Shown: positions 1 to 9,958 of the stretch, in pieces
Position numbering within the stretch: the stretch's first letter is position 1
How the letters are laid out: every line of letters starts with the position of its first letter
Notes under the pieces: model-generated
Seen by the model: the letters and a program-made list of their open reading frames with translations, nothing else
Databases searched by the model: none
What the model was told of the DNA's origin: nothing
Made by a program: the position numbers and the translations under genes
Source: Azorinus chamasolen
Taxonomy: Eukaryota > Mollusca > Bivalvia > Cardiida > Solecurtidae
Reading direction: 5' to 3'
Length of the DNA: 64,000 bases
Assembly: GCA_963576725.1 (NCBI GenBank)
Contig: OY755243.1
Coordinates: 41,649,243-41,713,242, forward strand

Positions 1-35
1 AAATAATCATGTATTGTTTCCCCAAAATATTTCAG

Positions 36-227
36 GCAGATTTGACATTGCCCCGAGGGCTCGGTGAGAAGCTATTGTTACGACTATGTGCTGTTGAACT
101 TGGGCTACTGAATACAGCCACTCTACCAAAACGGGCCATACAATTTGGATCAAGGATTGCCAAAATGGAAAACTCTAAGGAAAATGCTGCAGACAAATGT
201 GAAAGGCTTACAAACCTGGAGTCTTAG
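36..227 (+). CDS. ASNSD1: ASNSD1 orthologue, last coding exon (partial gene)
   Basis: This is the 3'-terminal coding exon of an asparagine synthetase domain-containing protein 1 orthologue; the rest of the gene lies left of the window. A pyrimidine-rich tract ending TTTCAG at 31-35 is a good acceptor, and the frame stays open for 63 residues to TAG at 225-227. The peptide holds the family's C-terminal signature, [13 protein letters not shown] followed by [14 protein letters not shown] and then a lysine/glutamate-rich tail. In the family this region closes the asparagine-synthetase-like ATP-pyrophosphatase domain. The in-frame ATG at 9 lies in the intron and is not the start. The assignment rests on recognising the C-terminal block. 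The exon's phase cannot be checked without the upstream exon. Confidence 0.75.
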   Translation, partial: ADLTLPRGLGEKLLLRLCAVELGLLNTATLPKRAIQFGSRIAKMENSKENAADKCERLTNLES

Positions 228-410
228 CATCCAATTACTAGCAAGTTATGCTGAATAACTAAGTTTGGCACCTTTTTTGATAATTTTAAATTAGACTGAC
301 ATGGTAGCAAATAGTGAAGACCCATTAGGAGAAGTTTAATCTGGGTCTGCACTATTTGCCTACATTTGTCTGTCCGAATATATAGGGTAATGAAGGTACC
401 TTTGCAATTA
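228..410. other. Likely 3' UTR, no other feature seen
   Basis: Ordinary AT-rich sequence between the ASNSD1 stop codon and the first MITE. The reverse-strand ORF over 224-571 is only the translation of a palindrome and is not a gene. Confidence 0.4.
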
Positions 411-614
411 CAGTAAAACCCTTCTATAACGGCCACTAAATTACATAAAATATTTTGTGTTAAAAGCAGGTGGCTACTTAAAGCAAGGTCAAAGTAAAAC
501 AGAACGCTCCTATAGGAGCGTTCTGTTTTACTTTCACATTGCTTTGAGCAGCCACCTGCCCTAAATACCAACTAATTATCACAATTTAGTGGTCGTTATA
601 GAGAGGTTTTACTG
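411..614. mobile_element. Pogo/Tigger-like palindromic MITE, family A
   Basis: Reference copy of family A. It is bounded by TA on both sides with ends CAGTAAAACC and GGTTTTACTG, as expected for Tc1/mariner-superfamily (pogo/Tigger-like) elements. It has no coding capacity: the whole element folds on itself, with arms containing CAGGTGGC, AAGCAAGG and AAAGTAAAACAGAACG, and the centre GCTCCTATAGGAGC. Superfamily assignment rests on end sequence and TA target only. Other copies are at 2459 (interrupted), 8930, 12247 and 48774. Confidence 0.75.
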
Positions 615-1051
615 TACTTCGACTGAGATGCAATTTAAACTGTGATACACAATAACTGGAATAAAGCAGTACAAAGTGTTACAAATTTCATTATTTGTAT
701 TTTTCATAATTAACAATACCGTTATAGTGCACATTAACAATTTGAAAGTTGAATGGAATATTCATCTACAAATTTTACAAATTTGAACAACGTGCTCATA
801 GCAACATCTATCAAGCACAGATTTTACCAAGTATTAGTTTTCATGTCAATTACTGGAAAACAAACAAACATTGGTCTACAAAATATTCATCTCCGTATTT
901 TGTTATTGTATATTATAATTGGTCTCAAAACTACTTACATCCATCTCTATATAAATGCTGATCAAGATGGGGCTCATGAACTCCTGGCCACAAATATGGT
1001 CACATTGGCACAATAGAAGAAATATACATATTAATAAGGTGGCTTTACCAA
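615..1051. other. No feature seen
   Basis: AT-rich sequence between two MITEs. The overlapping ORFs at 749-1016 show no recognisable domain or splice structure. Confidence 0.4.
660..665 (+). promoter_or_regulatory. Candidate poly(A) signal for the ASNSD1 orthologue
   Basis: AATAAA lies 433 bases after the stop codon. If it is used, the MITE at 411-614 sits inside the 3' UTR. No downstream GT-rich element was evaluated. Confidence 0.3.
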
Positions 1052-1302
1052 TTAACCCTTTCCCTATTCTATGTTTATTACAAACTTCAATACCTACTGA
1101 ATATTCATGGACAAAATAGTTAAAATGACATATTGAAGGTGGAACATTGCAGTTATTTTAGAAACTAAAGAAACAAATCTATCAAAATTTCATAAGCAAA
1201 CAGAGCAGACCCTGATCAGACGGCTCCTATAGGAGCCGTCTGATCTGGGTCTACTCTGTTTGCAAATGCGTGAACACACTTTTATATGAGGGAAAGGGTT
1301 AA
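1052..1302. mobile_element. piggyBac-like MITE, family C
   Basis: Reference copy of family C. TTAA flanks both ends (1052-1055 and 1299-1302), and the ends are CCCTTTCCCT and its complement GGGAAAGGG; TTAA targets with CCC ends are characteristic of piggyBac elements. Inside, an asymmetric left arm carrying TGAATATTCATG leads to a 70-bp palindrome starting GCAAACAGAGCAGACC with centre GCTCCTATAGGAGC. It has no ORF, so it would depend on a transposase from elsewhere. Confidence 0.75.
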
Positions 1303-1690
1303 CTTTGTTGGTATGAATTACTGTTAACCGTTAGCACACTTACACATGAATCTGTGACAACATTTACAACTAGTTTGAATCCAGTAGAGACACATGGCGC
1401 ATTATAAGCGTCTCATCAGGATCTGGATTGTTTTGACACTGATTAGTGATTACAGTCTCAATTAGAAGACTTTTCTATAGACAAAATATTTCATCTGCAT
1501 GCTAAAGGTTAAATCTTCAAGTATTTCCATATTAAGATGCTCTCTGAGAAATTGTGTCTTATTGCAATGCAAGCAGTGTAGACCCAGATCAGATGTCACA
1601 TCACTGATGAGGTATCTGATCAAGTGTTATCTTGTATAGACAGATAGAGAACAAATTACTTCAGATGAGTGTCAAACAAGGCAGACCCCA
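1303..1690. other. Decayed hairpin remnants, no gene
   Basis: Contains a degenerate GGATCC-type hairpin around 1370-1440 (GAGACACATGGCGC / GCGTCTCATC), related to family G, and a fragment of the GTAGACCCAGATCAGA core near 1578-1625. Confidence 0.4.
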
Positions 1691-1889
1691 TTAACCCATT
1701 ACCTCATAGGCTATATTTAGATACAACCTCTTTGAATAAATTTACCGAAAAGGAGCATTAACTAGAGAAAAGGAAAAATTTAGAATTTTGTAGTTTGAAA
1801 CCATTGTGATAAATAGAGCATTTGCTATTTATCACAATGGTTTCACAAAGTGACTTTTACAGAGTCGTCAATATGAGGGAACGGGTTAA
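1691..1889. mobile_element. piggyBac-like MITE, family E
   Basis: Reference copy of family E: TTAA at both ends, termini CCCATT and its complement, a conserved spacer with TAGATACAACCTCTTTG, and a palindrome AAACCATTGTGATAAATAGAGCATTTGC repeated inverted. In this copy the centre is shortened; most copies have GCTCCTATAGGAGC there. Other copies start at 5956, 9417, 30715, 34433, 35144, 36826 and 61306. Confidence 0.75.
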
Positions 1890-1972
1890 GATGTGTCCGA
1901 GGCATTAGTTTGGGTGTACACTATTTGAAATGCAATAAGACCCTTTTCACTCAGAGAGCAACTCCAAAATAC

Positions 1973-2183
1973 TTAACCTTTTCCATTTTATTAACACATT
2001 TTTGAGCCTTTGCAAACAGAGTAGATCAAGATCAGACAGCCCCTGAAGGAGTCGCCTGATCAAGATATGCTGTTTGCTAATGATATTATACATTTTCTTT
2101 CAATACCAAAACCTCTGTGTTCATAGCCTTTATAGTCATGCTGTCATTATTTCTTACATGCATATTCAACAGGAAGGGGTTAA
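1973..2183. mobile_element. piggyBac-like MITE, family D (decayed)
   Basis: TTAA flanks both sides. The left part carries a degenerate AACAGAGTAGATCAAGATCAGA hairpin and the right part the family tail with ATTATTTCTTACATGCATATTC before GGAAGGGG. Family D differs from C by this long asymmetric tail, which contains ATTCATGATGTCATT and ATGAATATTCATGG in better copies. Confidence 0.6.
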
Positions 2184-2458
2184 ATTCTCAGTAGTTGTGT
2201 GAATCAATATGTTCCTCAAACCCATCATGTATTGATAGTCATCGATGAACTCTTTCGCTGCCATGTATTATCGTCTGCCATGTATTATCGTCTGCTTCAG
2301 TTTTTGCTTCATTTTTTTTCTTTTTCTCTTCAGAACTTGCAATGCAATTTAAAAACAGTTTTGATCCTGACGAGACACTGATTTACACCGATTCTCATCT
2401 GGATCCAAACAAATTGCCTAGGTCATCTCAGAGTTGCCACAGGCAGTGAAATGTTTAT

Positions 2459-2980
2459 ACAGTAAAACCTCTCTATAACGGTCACTAAATTACATCAAGT
2501 ATTTTGTGTTAAAGAGAGGTGGTTGCTTAAAGCAAGATGAAAGTAAAACAGAACGCTCCTATACAAGTATTTTGTGTTAAAGGCAGGTGGTTGCTTAACC
2601 CTTTACCTGATAGAAGCGGCTTTTAGCGTGTTTGATTTATTCCTCCGCTGAAGAAAATAGTTCAAATTCATACAGTCATGAACATATTGCATAATAAATA
2701 TTTTCAAATATCCTAGTAGATGGTAGCTTAAAGCAGGCTGAAAGTAAAGCAGAATGCGCCTTAAGGCGCATTCTGCTTTACTTTCAACCTGCTTTAAGTG
2801 GTCATATGTCTTCAAAACTAGAAATAGGCTATTGGGTAAAGGGTTAAAGCAAGATGAAAGTAAAACAGAACGCTCCTATAGGAGCGTTCTGTTTTACTTT
2901 CACCTTGCTTTAAGCAGCCACCTGCCCTAAATACCAACTAATTAACACAATTTAGTGGCCGTTATAGAGAGGTTTTACTG
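2459..2980. mobile_element. Family A MITE, internally duplicated and interrupted
   Basis: The outer ends are standard family A (CAGTAAAACC at 2459, TTACTG ending 2980). Inside, the block from CAAGTATTTTG through AACGCTCCTATA occurs twice in tandem, starting about 2497 and 2565. The second copy is split by a piggyBac-like MITE at 2595-2847. The order of events is therefore family A insertion, then tandem duplication, then the TTAA-targeted insertion. Confidence 0.7.
2595..2847. mobile_element. piggyBac-like MITE with a Tigger-type core, nested in family A
   Basis: TTAA at 2595-2598 and 2844-2847, ends CCCTTTACCT and GGTAAAGGG. The internal palindrome is not the usual GCAAACAG core but GCTTAAAGCAGGCTGAAAG plus AAGCAGAATGCGCC, closely related to the core of the Tigger-like families. 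The target TTAA is the one in GCTTAAAGC of the host MITE. Confidence 0.7.
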
Positions 2981-2982
2981 TA

Positions 2983-3344
2983 CAGTGCTCCCTCTCTACA
3001 ACGACACCCTTTGGGATACGAAGATTGTATGTGTTGTTCAGAGGGAGTTGTTATAGGGAGGGAAAATCAAACATAATTAGCTTGTTTGCAAATCCCCAGA
3101 TAAGGTGTATTTCGAGAACTAAACCCGTTATGCCTCCATCAAACCCTATGTTGTGACCACTCTTTAGAATCGTCACAAAGTGACGATTCTAAAGAGTGGT
3201 CACAACATAGGGTTTGATGGAGGCATAAAGAAAATACGATGGAAAAAAGTTGTTTCTGAAGGCTTGTTGTTTCGGAAACAGTGACATGCGTTGTTGTAAG
3301 GAGGGAATCGTTATTGAGAGGGTCGTTGTAGGGAGGGAGCACTG
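2983..3344. mobile_element. Tigger-like element with CAGTGCTCCC ends
   Basis: The ends CAGTGCTCCCTCTCTACAAC and its inverted counterpart GTTGTAGGGAGGGAGCACTG are flanked by TA (2981-2982, 3345-3346). The left TA is also the right TA of the family A element ending at 2980, so the two abut through one dinucleotide. The middle holds the perfect palindrome at 3131-3225. There is no transposase ORF. Confidence 0.65.
3131..3225. repeat. Perfect 95-bp palindrome, family F
   Basis: Two exactly complementary 45-base arms (TGCCTCCATCAAACCC... / ...GGGTTTGATGGAGGCA) surround a 5-base loop CAAAG. Family F occurs in divergent form at 8513, 16606, 33439, 33774 and 35858, with no shared end or target sequence that I can define. 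The loop differs from the GCTCCTATAGGAGC centre of the other families. Confidence 0.8.
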
Positions 3345-3346
3345 TA

Positions 3347-5955
3347 GTATGTTTAATCCTTTTCATTAAAAAGTCTGTGATAAAATGACTTGAGAAATGC
3401 TTACATATCCAGTATTTACAAGGTTAGTAGACTGTGTGATATTCAAATATAATGATTTAGTATGTCAGTTGTTGTGGATTTAACCATATCAGTATGAAAC
3501 ATTAGTTGATTGGTAAGATTGTCTTGTTAATAGGCTGTACATACTAATCATAATCTACTAGTAACAACTGAATTATATGGGTGCATTGAGTGTAATACAA
3601 TAAAATGGAAACCACAAGTAAATAGAATTGTGTCAAATAGATGCAATAAAAATTTAAATGTCATTTAACCCTTTCCCTCTCAAATATTCATGCATGAAAA
3701 AGAGTTTGAACGAAGGAAGGGGTTACAAGAAGTGTTTATTGGGGGGTCTTTAACCCATTCCCTGATAGAAACACCTTTTCACGCCTATGCAAACAGATAA
3801 GACCAAGATCAGGATCCTTTGATCAGGGTCCAATAGGAGCTGTCTGGGTCTGCTATATTGGCTTCCAAACTAATACACATTTGATTCTATACTTTTTGCC
3901 ATGGTCAAAAAAACTGTGTTCATATCCAGCTAATCAATATTCATGATGTCATTATTTCTTACATGAATATTCATCTGGTAAAGTCTGGTGATGACTTATG
4001 TGGGTTGAAAAGTATTGGAGAAATGTACCACCAAGAGCTTTCTGCATGTTCAGCATTAACCCTTTACCTCAGGAAAAGTCATGCTAGAAATAATGTACAG
4101 ACATCTACTCAATATTAACCCTTTCCTCCAGGAATACTCATGAAAGAAATACATGTAATGACTTTATGAATATTAATTAGATTAATTTGTTAAAGTTACA
4201 AATAGGCAAAGGAAGTTTTGGCCATAGCAGAAACTGTAGAATTATATCAACGTTATATCATAAGCAAGCAGAGCAGACCCTGATCAGATGGCTCCTATAG
4301 GAGCCATCTGATCTGGGTCTACTCTGTTTGCCTAGGTGTAGAAAAGCGTATTTATGGATTAAAGGGTTACAATGGCTACATCAACAAGGGGTATTTTTGA
4401 CCATGGTAGAAACTGTAGAATCAGATTTATGTTATTTCATCAGTTGTCTGATCTGGGTTTACACTGTTTGCAAAGGCATCAAAAGGTGTCTCTACCAGGT
4501 AAAGGGTTAAGCAGCCACCTGCTTTAGAAGACTGAGTGGCGTCAAAGGACATTTTCTTCTACATTTTGATGTGTCATATAAACACTGCCAGCTAAGTTAA
4601 ATCTGGAAAACTATTAACCCTTTCCCTATTGCAAACAAAGCAGGTTGTATAACTACTTAAGGAGCCATCTGATCTTGGTCTACGCCGTTTGCAAAGGTGT
4701 GAAGACTTTAATGGAATGGTACTATTTGCAATATGTGTATTTATGTCTCTTTCACTGAATATAAGGCAAGGCTGTCCAATTTGTAACATTACAAAGCTAA
4801 GCATAGTCATAGATATACTGTCTCGCATTATGCATGATACGTTACTACAATTTTTTTTTTACATACTGCTTCTTTTCATTCATCAAGACAAAAGTCATAT
4901 ATGGCTGACACTACATGGAAATTAAACAGATGTCTTCAAAGCTGCAGTGAAAAAATGATATCTTGACAGGTTTTGCAGTGAGGGCGTGCAAAAACAGTGT
5001 AGTGAAAAACAGTGCAAACCCTTAGCAGAGAGAGAGAGGATATCAGAAGTCATTTGCCGATGCAGAAATTGATTGAATGGTCCATCATTGTTAAACTACA
5101 GAGCCCATTCAGTATGAATGTATAATTTGTGAGAGGATTTGAGTGACAAACAATGTAGACCCTGATCTGAAGACAGCCCTCTATCTGGATTTACACTGTT
5201 GGAAAATACACATGGTTTCCCGCTTTCAATGACACAGAGCAAATCATTGTTTTTAAAAATATGTTATCAGAGTCAAACACTTTGGATCCTGATGAATCAC
5301 AAATTTACATGGTGTGATGTCTTATGTAGATCCAACCTGTGTACATACGGCATCACCATACAATGCAATGTCTTATGTAGATCCAATCTGTGTACATGGG
5401 ATATCACCATACAAGGCTATCACCATACACGGGTAACAGCATACAAGCATTTCAATTTAAATGAACACCAGAAATGATTCATACAAGGCCAGTATAAGCA
5501 AGAGCCTTCGTACACTTTTATCATGACATTTTTTAGGTAAAATGAGGATTATTACCAAATTTACGTAAATAAAGCTTCAAAGCAGTACAACACAAACATT
5601 CCTGAAATAAAAATTAAGTTCCAATTCAAGTGATTCCAACATACTGTTCCCAGTCGCCAACTAGTGTGACGGGTGGGGTTACAAGAGATGGACGGAAACT
5701 ACAAACAAAAGGAATAGCAAATCTCTTTGCTGTCGCAAAAACCCTAATATGGGCAGACATTGGAACTAGTGGAATCATGGGTCATGTCACACACTTAAAT
5801 GAATAGTATCTAGTGAAGAGGGAAAGAAATTACAGTAAATCATGCTAATCCAAGCTTTAAGTAAAGAACAATTGAGAACTTTTATAGGCAGGTGACTGCT
5901 ATATGCAAGATAAAAGTCATGCAGAAAACTCCTCTGCATTAACATGCCATATGTC
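3347..5955. other. Intergenic, decayed family C/D MITEs, no gene
   Basis: Recognisable remnants: a 60-bp minimal TTAACCCTTTCCC element at 3667-3725; family D starting at the TTAA of 3750; a reversed family D copy at 4114-4370 whose 4262-4333 hairpin is near-perfect; a fragment at 4615-4700; and GTAGACCCTGATC hairpin fragments near 5155-5205. Around 5320-5430 a short segment (CTTATGTAGATCCAA...TGTGTACA) is repeated twice. No exon candidates were found. Confidence 0.5.
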
Positions 5956-6182
5956 TTAATCCATTCCCCCATAGGCTAATTTTAGACACATCCTCTGAAT
6001 AAATCTACCAAAAAGGAGCATTTACTAGAGAAAAGGAAAAGTTTAGAATTGTGTAGTATTGAAACCATTATGATAAACAGAGCATTTGCTCCTGAGGAGC
6101 AAATGCTCTATTTATCACAATGGTTTCAAAAAATGACTTTTACAGAGGCGTAGAAAGGTGTATTTATGGAGGAAAGGGTTAA
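5956..6182. mobile_element. piggyBac-like MITE, family E
   Basis: TTAA-flanked; the palindrome ATAAACAGAGCATTTGC / GCAAATGCTCTATTTATC has centre GCTCCTGAGGAGC, one change away from the family centre. Confidence 0.75.
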
Positions 6183-6264
6183 AGAGCAAGACTAAAAAAT
6201 ATATTTATTTGAGCATTCAGATAAGCGAGGTTTTACTATACAGAATTGCAATTTGATATAACCC

Positions 6265-6478
6265 ATAACTCTTTGCACGCTAGTGGCGAACCTGTGATTA
6301 CCTATGCAAACAGTTTGGATCCAGATGAGACGCCGCATAATGCGGCGTCTCATCAGGATCCAAACTGTTTGTCATCTTGACCATATTTTTGCAAAAAAAT
6401 GAGAGAAAGTTTATTTTAAGAATTGAAGCAGACGACAATTGTTGCAGACGAAAAATTACTTAGCATGCAAAGAGTTAA
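6265..6478. mobile_element. piggyBac-like MITE, family G
   Basis: The ends CTCTTTGCACGCTA and TAGCATGCAAAGAG are inverted repeats next to ATAA (left, mutated) and TTAA (right). A 66-bp hairpin at 6306-6371 has arms GCAAACAGTTTGGATCC and AGATGAGACGCCGCAT. Its centre, GCCGCATAATGCGGC, differs from families A-E. GGATCC-type hairpin fragments at 1370, 2345, 6735, 9965 and 52455 look like decayed relatives. Confidence 0.65.
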
Positions 6479-7111
6479 TGTGAGGGAACCAAGTATATAA
6501 GACCTTTACCAACAGTGTAGACCCAGATCAAAGGGTTCCTGAGAGGGACATTTTCGTCAGTGTGAACATTTTGATACAAGTTTTAGTACTCCGAATATGC
6601 CTTTTAAAGTATTTGCAAAGCAGTATAGACCCAGATCAGATGACTTTTTACATGAATATTCAAGAAGTAAAGGTATATAGCTGTATATCCCAAGCAAACT
6701 TAACTTTCTTGAAAACAGAAAATCAAAATAATTAGATTCTGATGAGAGACTGGTTTACTGTGCACTCATCTGGATCCAAACAGTGTGTGTGTGTTGTTGT
6801 GAATTGGGAGTTGGTATGCAAAGATTTATCTGATAGCTGTCATGGTTTAATCTTAGAATAGCATTTCTGCATCTGAATTTGAGTGAGAGGATTCTATTAC
6901 AGTCACAAGTTGTCTATCATTTACCTGTAAGAGTTATGAAAATATAGGAACAGACTACATGTATTTTTATCAGTAAATGTGCAGACCTTTAATATTGGTT
7001 TACTAAGTATACCAGTTTTCTTTATCTAATAATAAAACAATTAACAACCAAGCATCAATTTATCAAGCTGAAAAAGCACTTATATGCATAATAATAAATG
7101 ACAACATTATA
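6479..7111. other. Intergenic, hairpin remnants only
   Basis: Contains fragments of the GTAGACCCAGATCAGA core near 6520 and 6625, and a decayed GGATCC-type hairpin at about 6733-6790. Nothing else is recognised. Confidence 0.4.
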
Positions 7112-7315
7112 CAGTATAACCTCTCTTAACCGGAATTCTAGTAGATAATAATTTAGATACTTTTAGGCAGGTGGCTGCTTAATGCAGGGTGAAAGTCATG
7201 CAGAAAGCTCCTCTAGGAGCTTTCTGCATGACTTTCACCCTGCATTAAGCTGCCACCTGTCTCCAAGACCGATATTCATACTAAATTTAACTGCCGGTTA
7301 AGAGAGGTTTTACTG
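7112..7315. mobile_element. Tigger-like MITE, family B
   Basis: Reference copy of family B: TA flanks, ends CAGTATAACCTCTCTTAACC and GGTTAAGAGAGGTTTTACTG. The arms contain GGCAGGTGGCTGCTTAATGC and GAAAGTCATGCAGAAAG, with centre GCTCCTCTAGGAGC. It shares end type and GCAGGTGGC arms with family A but has a different inner stem. Other copies are at 9756, 19026 and 54245, with interrupted ones at 10334 and 16427. Confidence 0.75.
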
Positions 7316-8512
7316 TAGTATGAGTTTTCTTCTTTTAACAACTTTACATTTAGATCAGCTACTAATCAAAGTGATACAGTCCTAATCTCTCGGCTGTAAA
7401 ATTCTTAAATTTGTTACTCACACTTAACGCAGAGAAAAACACTATTCTACTCACCCAAACAAAAAGTTACTTGTCATGCAAGTGGGCGAGTGGAATTTTA
7501 CAGTCCTGTTTAGCCCTTACAGTGAGGGACACAAGACACTATAAATGTCCTTTGCAAACAGTGTAGACCCAGATGAGAGAGTTCCTACAGGAACCCTCTC
7601 ATCTGGGTCTGCACTGTTTGTCATGTTACACCTTTCTTTAGAAAAATCCTTATGTATTTCCCATAAGTTTGACCCATTGGAATTTTGAAATGGTCCATTT
7701 GAAAATTCAGAATTGAAAGGGTTAATTGTTTGACCATTGTGTACTTGTCATCATTTGTCTACACCAGAATGAACAAAATGGGTCTAGGAAACAATATTTC
7801 TGCCAAAAAAGCTGGGGAACAAAAAATGACAGCCAGTTTGACCTTTGATCTGCAAAGCTAAAACCTTGCAGCTTCATCAGCCAACTGTGAATATTCAGTG
7901 TCACTATTTCTGACATCGTGTAACATGAATACTCATAAAACACAGGGTAGATGTTCTGAATACTTGGCTTTCTATCTTTTTAAATACATATAGGTAAAAT
8001 CCAAGAATATGTAACTTTATACTAGCATCATGGCTGGACTTGAAAAAAAAAAGCCCCAACAAACCTGACATTTACAAACGAAACAGGTTCATATCACAGT
8101 ACTTCCATAAACTAACATCTCTATATTTACTATGCTACAATTCTACAGTAACAAAAAAAGGACAAACTGTGCCAAGGATAGGAGACTCACGGGATTTACT
8201 GTATGTAGCTAAGTACAGTCAGAATGTCCTGACAATGAAGTGACTTCCATACCTGCTGTGCAAGATGCAAGTCCCGAGTTATGGCAGTAAACCAGAGGAA
8301 AATGTAGGCCCCAATTGTTCCCTTGTTCCATGTTTTCTTCAAAATAAATGAAATTCTTCTGTACATGTATTCACCATTCCAGCCCTTGACAGTGATGTGT
8401 TATGACTCATTAATGGATGAACAATTTGGTTGTTAAGTTTCCTAAAGATGGAAATATTGATGTATCTTCAGAGCAACAGATAGATACATCAATATTAAAA
8501 TCATCCTTTCTA
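7316..8512. other. Intergenic, one hairpin, no gene
   Basis: A clear hairpin at 7555-7620 (GCAAACAGTGTAGACCC, stem centre GTTCCTACAGGAAC) belongs to the family C/D core group. The ORFs at 7722-7943 and 8040-8243 have no recognisable domain. Confidence 0.45.
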
Positions 8513-8613
8513 CACCAAACCCTATGTTGTGACAACTCGCTAGAATTGTCTCTGAGGTGTACAATATCATATTCTCTTTGAGACAATTCCAAAGGGTGGT
8601 CACAACATAGGGT
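8513..8613. repeat. Family F palindrome with a looped-out middle
   Basis: The outer arms CCAAACCCTATGTTGTGAC and its complement pair as in the 3131 copy, but the centre holds about 30 extra bases (GAGGTGTACAATATC...). Confidence 0.6.
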
Positions 8614-8929
8614 TTGGAGGAGAAAAAAAGAAGTTATTCTTGAAAATTATTTTATTTACGCATCTTATCCGGACCTCTGCATCTTAATACATTGCCCCTA
8701 CTTATAATAAAGTGAACTATCTGGAAAAAACGTTTTCATAAAATCATGGGTCAAGAAAATATTTTTGAAGAACCTTTTCCCTTTGGCATCCCATATTCTG
8801 GACATAGTATTGTCCAGTATGCATTATTTTTTTATCTCAATCAGTCTCCTTCCTCTAACATCAATTCAACAGTACCACAGCTATGCTAACAGCCCTATTA
8901 GTCAATATACACATACAGTATAGGAACTA

Positions 8930-9133
8930 CAGTAAAACCTCTCTATAACGGCCACTAAATTGTGTTAATTAGCTGATACTTAGGGCAGGTGGCAGCTTAA
9001 AGCAAGGTGAAAGTAAAACAGAACGCTCCTATAGGAGCGTTGTGTTTTACTTTCACCTTGCTTTAAGCAGCCACCTGCCTTTAACACAAAATACTTGATG
9101 TAATTAAGTGGCCATTATAGAGAGGTTTTACTG
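8930..9133. mobile_element. Tigger-like MITE, family A
   Basis: Complete copy, TA-flanked, in the opposite orientation to the 411 copy, with centre GCTCCTATAGGAGC intact. Confidence 0.75.
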
Positions 9134-9416
9134 TATGTCATATGGATAAAACAGCATTTGCAAACAGTATAGTACTAGATTACCAACACTATAGGCATGC
9201 GGCATGTGTTCAGCTTTACAAAGATTGTCACAGTAGTGGCTAAAATATTGCTGACTAAGACAAATTGTTTAGACCTAACTCTTTACCTGATGAGTATCAA
9301 TGGCAAAAAGTTTTAACGTACGCATATCAATAAGCTGAATTTTTATACTAGCATATGGACAAGGAAAATTTTTGATTATGGCTGAAAATGACATGTCATA
9401 TATCTATATTATTTTG

Positions 9417-9618
9417 TTAACCCATTCCCTCATAGGCTATTTTTAGATTCAACCTCTTTGAAAAGGAGCGTTAACTAGAGAAAATATTTTTTTTTTTAGA
9501 ATTTTGTAGTTTTGAAACCATTGTGATAAATGGAGCAAATGCTCTATCTATCACAATGGTTTCAAGAAGTGACTATTATAGAGGCATAGAAAGGCGTTTT
9601 TAAAGAGGAAAGGGTTAA
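9417..9618. mobile_element. piggyBac-like MITE, family E
   Basis: TTAA on both sides; the central hairpin is shortened to AAATGGAGCAAATGCTCTAT, so the common centre is lost in this copy. Confidence 0.7.
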
Positions 9619-9755
9619 AAAACAAATTAGACCCAGATAAGACAGCTTCTTTACGAGCCATCTGATCAGTGTCTACACTGTTGCAATTTTGCTAAGGTGT
9701 CAAAATGTATCTCTATCAGGTAAAAGGTTAACTCTCTGTATGCTAGCATCAAGTA

Positions 9756-9958
9756 CAGTAAAACCCCTCTAATGTGACCACCTAAAAGAGGTATAATTCT
9801 GAAAGCTAGATGCAGGTGGTAGCTTAATGCAGACCAAAAGTAATGCAGAAAGCTCCTAGGAGCTTTCTGCATTACTTTTGTCCTGCAATAAGCAACCACC
9901 TGCTTATAAAGACACCCATGTTTATTCATTAAATGATCGCATTAGAGGGGTTTTACGG
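9756..9958. mobile_element. Tigger-like MITE, family B
   Basis: TA-flanked, ends CAGTAAAACCCCTCTAATG and CATTAGAGGGGTTTTACGG. The centre is reduced to GCTCCTAGGAGC. Confidence 0.75.

Noticed and set aside
224..571. 115-codon minus-strand ORF, and similar ORFs at 2603, 9666, 48810 and 62136
   Set aside because: They are translations of MITE palindromes or of the antisense of the LINE fossil, with no conserved domain.
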